Positions 1-4,845 of a stretch of 5,112 nucleotides of DNA are shown piece by piece. The stretch's first letter is position 1, and the number at the start of each line of letters is the position of its first letter. The notes under the pieces were generated by a model, which saw only the letters and a list, made by a program, of their open reading frames with translations, was not told the origin of the DNA and did no database searches. A program made the position numbers and the translations under genes. Location of the stretch: positions 1 to 5,112 of the forward strand of contig JAAYXN010000509.1 of the NCBI GenBank assembly GCA_012515885.1, in the 5' to 3' direction. Origin of the DNA: Rhodococcus sp. (in: high G+C Gram-positive bacteria). Lineage in GTDB: Bacteria > Actinomycetota > Actinomycetes > Mycobacteriales > Mycobacteriaceae.

Positions 1-1569
1 GAGGGTGCCGTTCGCGTTCGCTTCCACCAGCATGCGGGCCATGCGCGGGTCGACGGGGATGCGGGACAGTTCCCGTCCAACACTAGTCAACTGCGCTGTG
101 GCGCCTGGGTTTTCGGCGACGCCACCAGGCTTGCGGGTGCCGACGGTCTCGATGGCACCCAGTTCTTCGAGCAGTGCCATGCCGTCGCGGATGGCGCGGG
201 GGTCTGGTGGCTCAACGAAGGGAAACGCTGCGATCTCTCCGAGGCCGAGGGCCGTCATCTGCAAAATGACTGAGGCGAGGTTGGTGCGCAGGATCTCGGG
301 TTCGGTAAACGGTGGACGCGCCTCGAAGTCCTCTTCGGAGTACAACCGGATACAAATGCCCTCGGCCACACGGCCACAGCGCCCAGCTCGTTGGCGCGCG
401 GAAGCCTGTGAAATCGGTTCGATCGGTAGCCGCTGCACTTTGGTTCGCACTGAGTAGCGCGAGATCCGGGCGGTTCCCGGGTCAACGACGTAGCGGATTC
501 CCGGAACGGTCAGCGAGGTTTCCGCGACGTTGGTGGACAGCACCACTCGGCGCCCGGTGTGGGCGGTGAAGACGCGATGCTGCTCCGCCGCAGACAAGCG
601 CGCATACAGCGGCACCACTTCGGTGTTGCGTAACCCCATGTCGCGCACGGCATCCGCGGTGTCGCGGATTTCGCGCTCGCCAGAGAGGAATACCAGGATG
701 TCGCCGTCCCCGGCCAGAGTAAGCTCGCGCACCGCATCGCAGACGGCCTCAACAGGGTCACGTTCAACGGTGGTCTCGCCGACCTCGGTAACCAGGGGCC
801 GATAGCGCATTTCGACGGGATAGGTGCGTCCGGACACTTCGACGATAGGGGCACGTTTCCCGTCGACGGCGAAGTGCTCGGCGAAGCGTTCCGGATCGAT
901 CGTCGCAGAGGTGATGATGACTTTGAGGTCGGGGCGGCGGGGGAGTAGCTGTTTGAGATAGCCAAGGAGGAAGTCGATGTTGAGGGAGCGTTCGTGGGCC
1001 TCGTCGATGATGATCGTGTCATAACGACGGAGCATCGGGTCGCGGCGAATTTCGGCGAGCAAAATTCCGTCAGTCATGAGTTTGATGAGGGTGTGATCGG
1101 AAACCTGGTCAGTGAATCGGACGGTATAGCCGACGGTGGTTCCAAGTTCGGTGTCTAGCTCTTCGGCGATGCGTTCGGCGACGGTGCGCGCTGCCAGTCG
1201 CCGCGGCTGCGTGTGGCCAATGAGTCCGCGGATGCCGCGACCGAGCTCAAGACAGATTTTGGGGATCTGCGTGGTTTTGCCGGACCCGGTTTCGCCAGCG
1301 ACGATGACTACCTGGTTGTTCGTGATCGCTTCGGCGATGTCGTCGCGGCGAGCACTGACCGGAAGGTTTTCCGGGTAGGTGACTGGCGGGACGTGGGCAC
1401 GCCGGGCAGCAATACGACTGGCGGCAGCGTCAATGTCCGTGGCAATCGAGGCGAGGTCTTTTCCGCCTCGGGCGCGCGAGAGGCGCCGACGGAGACGGTG
1501 TTCGTCGCGAAGTGAAAGTTCGGGGAGCTGGGCGAGGAGCTCGCGGCGATTGGGCGTGGTGGTGGACAT
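1..1569 (-). CDS. hrpA: ATP-dependent RNA helicase HrpA, DEAH-box (N-terminal 523 codons; truncated by the window edge)
   Basis: DEAH-box ATPase of the HrpA/DHX family, which unwinds RNA in the cytoplasm; E. coli HrpA has been linked to rescue of stalled ribosomes. Translating the minus strand from ATG 1569 gives 523 uninterrupted codons to the left edge. Visible in order: basic N-terminal region with a LPELSLRDEHRLRRRL block (15-30), Walker A GETGSGKT (92-99), motif Ia TQPRR (120-124), TDGIL (166-170), DEAH (189-192), SAT (221-223), second RecA lobe with motif V STNVAETS (345-352), motif VI QRAGRCGR (393-400), then the winged-helix/ratchet region with EPEILRTNLASVILQM (423-438). Family members are about 1300 residues, so over half, including the OB-fold and the HrpA-specific C-terminus, lies beyond the edge. 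An in-frame TAG 15-13 bases upstream supports this ATG or a later one. No Shine-Dalgarno is seen; a -10-like TAGGCT lies close upstream. It is divergent from the aminotransferase gene. Identity is very secure. Confidence 0.96.
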   Translation of the reverse strand, partial: MSTTTPNRRELLAQLPELSLRDEHRLRRRLSRARGGKDLASIATDIDAAASRIAARRAHVPPVTYPENLPVSARRDDIAEAITNNQVVIVAGETGSGKTTQIPKICLELGRGIRGLIGHTQPRRLAARTVAERIAEELDTELGTTVGYTVRFTDQVSDHTLIKLMTDGILLAEIRRDPMLRRYDTIIIDEAHERSLNIDFLLGYLKQLLPRRPDLKVIITSATIDPERFAEHFAVDGKRAPIVEVSGRTYPVEMRYRPLVTEVGETTVERDPVEAVCDAVRELTLAGDGDILVFLSGEREIRDTADAVRDMGLRNTEVVPLYARLSAAEQHRVFTAHTGRRVVLSTNVAETSLTVPGIRYVVDPGTARISRYSVRTKVQRLPIEPISQASARQRAGRCGRVAEGICIRLYSEEDFEARPPFTEPEILRTNLASVILQMTALGLGEIAAFPFVEPPDPRAIRDGMALLEELGAIETVGTRKPGGVAENPGATAQLTSVGRELSRIPVDPRMARMLVEANANGTL

Positions 1570-1607
1570 GCTGGCTCTAGCCTAGCGAACTGGGCTATCG
1601 CATTTTC
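1570..1607 (-). promoter_or_regulatory. Possible hrpA promoter, near-leaderless
   Basis: On the minus strand a TANNNT hexamer, TAGGCT (1584-1579), lies 9 bases before the hrpA ATG, so a start 7 bases downstream would leave a 5' leader of only about 3 bases. A weak -35-like GAAAAT/TGAAAA lies at about 1608-1602 with 17-18 bases between. No purine-rich Shine-Dalgarno precedes the ATG, which agrees with leaderless initiation. The hexamer alone is weak evidence in GC-rich DNA. Confidence 0.35.
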
Positions 1608-1704
1608 AGGCCTCGGGGGTCAAGCTCGCGTCTGAACGTCGCTGGTGCGCGCGCCGCATGGCATAGTCGTTTCCGGCGACGTGGCAGATCGTCGCGACAC
1701 GGGC

Positions 1705-1710
1705 GGAGGG
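1705..1710 (+). promoter_or_regulatory. Ribosome binding site that fixes the aminotransferase start
   Basis: GGAGGG, a near-perfect Shine-Dalgarno, ends six bases before ATG 1717. It decides the start at 1717 against the in-frame GTG at 1645, which has no such site and would add 24 residues that look unlike any aminotransferase N-terminus. It is the only strong Shine-Dalgarno ahead of a gene start in this window. Confidence 0.8.
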
Positions 1711-1716
1711 ATAGCG

Positions 1717-2943
1717 ATGGCGTCGGCACTGTGGCATGGCTTTTCAGATATGGGAGCTGTGGAATCGTCGGGGGCGTTTGTGGTTGCGCGCGGTGAAGGC
1801 GTCCATATTTGGGACCGCAGCGGCACCCGGTATCTGGATGCGACAGCTGGGCTCTGGTTCACCAATGTCGGCCATGGTCGCTGCGAGATCGCTGATGCAG
1901 TGGCTCGCCAGCTTGGCACTCTCGCTCATTTCTCCAACTTCGGTGACTTCACCTCCGATGTCACTGTCCAGTTGGCAGAGCGTTTGGCGACAATCGCGCC
2001 GGTTCCGGGCAGCAAGATTTTCTTTACGTCGGGTGGCTCAGATTCGGTGGATACGGCCGCCAAACTGGCTCGCAGGTACTGGCATGAGTTGGGGCGCGGG
2101 GACAAGCGCATCATCGTCGGCCGACAGAAGGCGTATCACGGTATGCACGTTGCCGGGACAGCGCTGGCCGGTATTCCTGCAAATCGTGACGGCTACGGCC
2201 AACTGATGCCCGATGCGGCGACGGTGGAGTGGGACCAGGCTAAGAGCCTTCTCGAACTCATTGAGACTGTGGGTGCCGATTCGATTGCAGCATTTTTCTG
2301 CGAACCGATCATCGGTGCTGGCGGCATCTATGTGCCGCCGCAGGGTTACCTCGCCGAGGTGCGAGACATTTGCCGTGAGCACGAGATCCTGTTTGTCGCC
2401 GACGAGGTCGTGACTGGCTTCGGCCGGATAGGTGGCGCGTGGTTTGCGTCATCGAAGTTTGATCTGCAACCGGACATGATGACCACAGCCAAGGGTTTGA
2501 CGTCCGGGTATGTGCCGATGGGCGCGGTGTTTGTTGCGCCCGCAGTCGCTGAACCGTTCTATCGAGGCGGGGTGTGGTTCCGGCATGGCTACACCTATGG
2601 CGGCCACGCTGGCGCGGCTGCAGCAGCGATGGCAAACCTCGACATAGTCGAGCGTGAAGGGCTCCTCGAACGCGCTCAACATCTGGAGCAGTCTCTGCAG
2701 ACGCATTTGGCGCCTCTCGCTGAGCACCCTCGGGTCAGTGAAGTGCGTAGCGGCTTGGGTGCTGTTGCTGCGGTGCAGCTTGCGGACCCGGCTGAGGCTC
2801 CCGCATTCGTGGGCGCATTGCGCGCGCAGGGCATTTCTGGCCGCGCAGCAGGCCAGGGCGCGATGCAGGTGTCACCGTCGTTTGTGATGACCGACGATCA
2901 GGTTGCCCAGCTCGCTGAAGGGTTCCGTGTAGCTCTGGGCTAG
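1717..2943 (+). CDS. Class III PLP-dependent aminotransferase (omega-amino acid/diamine:pyruvate type), substrate unknown
   Basis: Cytosolic fold-type I aminotransferase that should transfer an amino group, probably terminal, from an amine or omega-amino acid to a keto acid such as pyruvate. Complete, 408 residues, slightly shorter than the usual 430-460. Visible: N-terminal substrate-side motif D41-ATAG-LW47 followed by NVGHGR (50-55); phosphate-binding loop TSGGS (104-108) then the DTAAKLARRYW helix; Y140-H141-G142, where the aromatic stacks on PLP; EPIIGAGG; D229-E230 in FVADEVVTGFGR, the Asp that contacts the PLP ring nitrogen; and K259 in TTAKGLTSG, the Schiff-base lysine. R376 near the C-terminus may be the mobile arginine that binds substrate carboxylate (inference). 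The overall pattern is closest to taurine-, beta-alanine- or putrescine-pyruvate aminotransferases, but I cannot separate these. The start is set by GGAGGG at 1705-1710. Divergent from hrpA, with no pathway partner beside it. A 6-bp inverted repeat at 1676-1695 lies in the leader. Confidence 0.9.
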   Translation: MASALWHGFSDMGAVESSGAFVVARGEGVHIWDRSGTRYLDATAGLWFTNVGHGRCEIADAVARQLGTLAHFSNFGDFTSDVTVQLAERLATIAPVPGSKIFFTSGGSDSVDTAAKLARRYWHELGRGDKRIIVGRQKAYHGMHVAGTALAGIPANRDGYGQLMPDAATVEWDQAKSLLELIETVGADSIAAFFCEPIIGAGGIYVPPQGYLAEVRDICREHEILFVADEVVTGFGRIGGAWFASSKFDLQPDMMTTAKGLTSGYVPMGAVFVAPAVAEPFYRGGVWFRHGYTYGGHAGAAAAAMANLDIVEREGLLERAQHLEQSLQTHLAPLAEHPRVSEVRSGLGAVAAVQLADPAEAPAFVGALRAQGISGRAAGQGAMQVSPSFVMTDDQVAQLAEGFRVALG

Positions 2944-2946
2944 AGA

Positions 2947-2988
2947 CGGGCCGCCTGGGGCAGCGCTGGGTTAGTCGCCGCGGACCCG
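2947..2988. terminator. Possible hairpin between convergent genes
   Basis: CGGGCCG (2947-2953) can pair with CGGACCCG (2981-2988), giving seven pairs around one bulged A, with a long loop that itself contains the palindrome CAGCGCTG (2961-2968). It lies between the stop codons of the aminotransferase (2943) and the small membrane-protein gene (2996), where termination of both is expected. There is no U-tract on either strand, so it may be no more than a chance fold of GC-rich DNA. Confidence 0.25.
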
Positions 2989-2995
2989 CATGTCG

Positions 2996-3253
2996 CTAGG
3001 AACGAGTGAACTTGTTCACGCAGCGCTCACGTAGACGCGCATACCAGGGTGTCTTCGCAGGAAGAAGCTCGACTTCCGGAGTGTGCGCGTCACGCAGGTA
3101 CGCCTGTGTGTAGCGGGCGTGAAGTTGTTCACGAACTTCGTCTGGAGTGTAGGCGCGTCGTGCGCGCTCGGAACGAACCACTATCGCACCGGTCGCGGCG
3201 ACTCCCATCGCTCCGGCAAGGCCGAGGATTTTCCACCAGCGTCCACGTTGCAT
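2996..3253 (-). CDS. Small single-pass membrane protein of unknown function (85 aa)
   Basis: I do not recognise a named family. The 85-residue product has a short basic N-terminus with two tryptophans (MQRGRWWK), one hydrophobic segment of about 19 residues (9-27, Gly/Ala/Val-rich), then an Arg-rich stretch (28-33, RSERAR) and a polar tail containing YTPDEVREQLHARY (35-48), the look of small actinobacterial membrane-anchored proteins. Basic residues flank both sides of the membrane segment, so topology is unclear. The frame stays open upstream to about 3499, but that extension would cover the start and first third of the well-supported divergent gene. ATG 3253 is preferred because a -10-like TACCGT sits exactly six bases before it; GTG 3283 is the main alternative and would add ten residues. 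No Shine-Dalgarno for either. Likely real, given the composition and placement; function unknown. Confidence 0.72.
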   Translation of the reverse strand: MQRGRWWKILGLAGAMGVAATGAIVVRSERARRAYTPDEVREQLHARYTQAYLRDAHTPEVELLPAKTPWYARLRERCVNKFTRS

Positions 3254-3265
3254 GACGTCACGGTA
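3254..3265 (-). promoter_or_regulatory. Likely leaderless -10 element of the small membrane-protein gene
   Basis: Read on the minus strand, TACCGT (3265-3260) is followed by the six bases GACGTC and then ATG 3253, so transcription would start at or within a base of the ATG. No convincing -35 is seen. GACGTC is also a perfect palindrome. This placement is the main reason for choosing ATG 3253 over GTG 3283. Confidence 0.45.
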
Positions 3266-3303
3266 GCGCGCGTTCGCTGACACGTCTTGCCTGCGCCGCG
3301 CAC

Positions 3304-3316
3304 TACGCTTGTCGCT
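3304..3316 (+). promoter_or_regulatory. Likely leaderless -10 element of the permuted hydrolase gene
   Basis: TACGCT (3304-3309) lies seven bases before ATG 3317, placing the expected transcription start at 3316-3317. There is no Shine-Dalgarno. A CTGACA (3277-3282) resembles a -35 element but is 21 bases away, too far for a standard sigma-A promoter. Confidence 0.5.
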
Positions 3317-3982
3317 ATGACTGATCTGGCCGACGGAATTGACCTCGATGAGGCAGTCCGGGCTACCCGCACCGGCGATATCTGGATTTTCCGGGGCACC
3401 ACCGTGGCCGATCGAACGATCCAAACGTTGACGAACAGCCCCATAAATCATGTGGGTATGGCAGTTGCTCTCGGTGATATGCCGCCCCTGATGTGGCATG
3501 CGGAACTCGGTAAGTCACTGCCGGACATGTGGACCGGTACGTACCACCGGGGCGTCCAACTGCACGATTTACGGTCAGCAGTTCAGGTGTGGGCGCATCG
3601 CTATGGTCAACGGGCGTGGCTACGGCAACTGCTGACCCCGATCGCCCCACCGCAAGAGGATGCGCTACTACGCACGATTGCGCGGCTAAACGGCACCTCG
3701 TTTCCCTCCACCGCGAAACTGTTGGGCCGCTGGTTTGGTGGACGAGTTCCACTACCTCAATCGCGGCGTGGTCAATCGCCGCGGGGCGGTGCGCGAGAGT
3801 TGGAATCAGCTTATTGCGCTGAGGTTGTCGCGCAAACATACGAGGCGATGGGGCTACTGACCGAGACCAAGCGGACCAACTGGTATGACCCGGGGAAGTT
3901 TTGGAGCGGTGATCGCCTACCGCTGGCACCGGGAGTGGAACTGGGACCGGAAATTACAGTGCGTGTTGACTCAAATTCCTGA
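3317..3982 (+). CDS. Probable circularly permuted papain-fold (NlpC/P60, YiiX-like) hydrolase
   Basis: A 221-residue protein with no signal peptide or membrane segment, so probably cytosolic. After a short acidic start it reads TGDIWIFRG (about 23-31), then N44-H45-V46-GMAV, a WHAELG block with E63, and much later Y166-C167-AEVVAQTY. Histidine first and cysteine late, with a GD-(I/L)-x-x-F-R opening, is the order in permuted NlpC/P60 enzymes of the YiiX/YaeF and LRAT-like group, where Cys, His and a polar residue act on amide or ester bonds of peptides or lipids. I infer H45 and C167 as catalytic and E63 as a candidate third residue. The middle (about 95-160) is less conserved in appearance, with a Pro/Arg/Gly-rich loop. 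ATG 3317 is chosen for its -10-like hexamer seven bases upstream; an in-frame ATG is also the first residue matching the fold. The stop codon lies inside a terminator hairpin. Substrate unknown; divergent from a membrane-protein gene. Confidence 0.72.
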   Translation: MTDLADGIDLDEAVRATRTGDIWIFRGTTVADRTIQTLTNSPINHVGMAVALGDMPPLMWHAELGKSLPDMWTGTYHRGVQLHDLRSAVQVWAHRYGQRAWLRQLLTPIAPPQEDALLRTIARLNGTSFPSTAKLLGRWFGGRVPLPQSRRGQSPRGGARELESAYCAEVVAQTYEAMGLLTETKRTNWYDPGKFWSGDRLPLAPGVELGPEITVRVDSNS

Positions 3983-3990
3983 GTCTTTTG
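3968..3990 (+). terminator. Intrinsic terminator overlapping the end of the hydrolase gene
   Basis: GACTCA (3968-3973), a six-base loop AATTCC, TGAGTC (3980-3985) and then TTTT (3986-3989) form a six-pair stem followed by a short U-tract on the plus strand. The TGA stop (3980-3982) is the start of the right arm. The stem is only half G/C, so it is modest in strength. In the minus direction no U-tract follows, so it serves the plus-strand gene only. It stands between genes ending 18 bases apart. Confidence 0.5.
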
Positions 3991-4000
3991 AGCGCCCGAA

Positions 4001-4675
4001 TTACAGCGTCCGTGTACGTCCTGCACGCACGCGTCCACCGATTTCGATCCAGCCTCGCGTACCAAACATGGTGTGCAGTACGGAGCCTTTGCCCTGCTCG
4101 ATGAGGAGAGCATGTCGAAGCGCGGCGGTCAGTCGTACCGCAGCGGCCCCGGTGGCCTCGTCCTCTTCGATGCCGAGTTCGCGGGCAAACATGCGGGCGC
4201 GAACTCGGTAATCCAACTTGTCGGCCCATGCCCACACGTAGTGGGGGTTCGCTGGGTAGTCCCGGGCGCGGGTGTTGGCGACATCTTTGGGGGTTTCTAG
4301 TGGCACGAGCGAGAAATGCGGTGCCCATTCCGCCAGAGTTTTGGCCCACGTGAGCTTTCCTGATTGCCGGATCTCCACCGGTCCCGCTGAAACGTGCACG
4401 GTGTCGATGGGGTAGCCGCGCTCGATGAGCCACCACGCGAGGCCGACCACCGATTGGCCAGCAAACGCGAATTCGGTTTCGGGTCCAAAGATCGAGGCCC
4501 GCGCGCTATCACTGCCATCGGTAGGCATATCAACGAACACTGTCGTCGCTAAACCGCTGCGGGCGGCAATGTATTGGTAGTCCTTGGGTGGCACGCTAGC
4601 TGCGTCGACAATTCCGAGCGCGTTTCCATGACGACCGTCGTCATCGATAAAGACGTGCACGACCTCAAGATCCAT
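4001..4675 (-). CDS. PhzF-family (phenazine biosynthesis-like isomerase fold) protein with altered active site
   Basis: PhzF-fold protein, 224 residues against about 260-300 usual. The family includes PhzF, which isomerises trans-2,3-dihydro-3-hydroxyanthranilate, and many members of unknown function. Visible: VHVFIDDDGRHGNALGIV (6-23, the family's GNxLAVV block), YIAARSGLATTVFVDM (35-50), FGPETEFAFAGQSVVGLAWWL (63-83, the ELPFAGHP block), and the second half-domain block RMFARELGIEEDEATGAAAV (161-180, the EDPATGSA block). Compared with PhzF, catalytic Glu45 is Thr44, His74 is Gln74 and Ser213 is Ala177; Asp208 is kept as Asp172. It may therefore be inactive as an isomerase or catalyse something else. 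No phenazine genes are nearby, so I give no symbol. The shortened middle is the probable cause of the reduced length. ATG 4675 follows a -10-like TAGGTT by six bases, suggesting a leaderless transcript. Convergent with the hydrolase gene; downstream of ahpD on the same strand but separated by a terminator. Confidence 0.85.
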   Translation of the reverse strand: MDLEVVHVFIDDDGRHGNALGIVDAASVPPKDYQYIAARSGLATTVFVDMPTDGSDSARASIFGPETEFAFAGQSVVGLAWWLIERGYPIDTVHVSAGPVEIRQSGKLTWAKTLAEWAPHFSLVPLETPKDVANTRARDYPANPHYVWAWADKLDYRVRARMFARELGIEEDEATGAAAVRLTAALRHALLIEQGKGSVLHTMFGTRGWIEIGGRVRAGRTRTL

Positions 4676-4687
4676 TATTCAAACCTA
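4676..4687 (-). promoter_or_regulatory. Likely leaderless -10 element of the PhzF-like gene
   Basis: On the minus strand TAGGTT (4687-4682) is followed by the six bases TGAATA and then ATG 4675, the same spacing as at the small membrane-protein gene. TGTGTG (4710-4705) stands 17 bases upstream as a weak -35 candidate. No Shine-Dalgarno precedes the ATG. This supports transcription of the gene independent of ahpD. Confidence 0.5.
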
Positions 4688-4782
4688 GCCGAGCTGCGGC
4701 GAAGCACACAGGGAGATTGAGCTTTCGATTCGCCGAACGGTCGGGAACGGCAAGGGTTCAAAGGGGGCCGCGAAGATGCACA

Positions 4783-4820
4783 AAAGTGGGGCCCCGACCT
4801 GTTGGTCAGAGCCCCACTTT
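4783..4820 (-). terminator. Intrinsic terminator of ahpD
   Basis: A perfect 10-pair stem, AAAGTGGGGC (4783-4792) with GCCCCACTTT (4811-4820), encloses a second four-pair stem GACC/GGTC (4796-4799, 4804-4807) with loop TGTT, separated by a small internal loop. In the minus direction the hairpin ends in TTTTG, a short U-tract, and it begins 25 bases after the ahpD stop. That fits termination of ahpD before the PhzF-like gene. In the plus direction the tail is TTTGAA, a poorer fit. Confidence 0.7.
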
Positions 4821-4845
4821 GAACGCGAAGATACTGCCGAAGCGC

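Noticed and set aside
5..1585. Several plus-strand and other-frame open stretches across the first 1.5 kb
   Set aside because: They lie opposite or within the continuous hrpA frame, which carries every helicase motif. Their translations are Ser/Arg-rich with no recognisable domain, typical of the non-coding frames of GC-rich genes.
1645..1716. Upstream GTG start extending the aminotransferase by 24 residues
   Set aside because: No Shine-Dalgarno or -10-like hexamer precedes GTG 1645, the added residues do not resemble the family, and GGAGGG sits six bases before ATG 1717.
1744..2887. Minus-strand and shifted plus-strand open stretches inside the aminotransferase gene
   Set aside because: The main frame carries all catalytic motifs without interruption; the others are shadows with atypical composition.
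3254..3499. N-terminal extension of the small membrane-protein frame to ATG 3499
   Set aside because: It would overlap about 180 bases of the divergent hydrolase gene, including its His45 motif, and place about 80 low-complexity polar residues before the membrane segment. The ATG 3253 start has a well-placed -10 hexamer.
3954..4533. Alternative minus-strand frames overlapping the PhzF-like gene
   Set aside because: They overlap most of the recognisable PhzF-fold frame and give Arg/Pro/His-rich translations without a domain.
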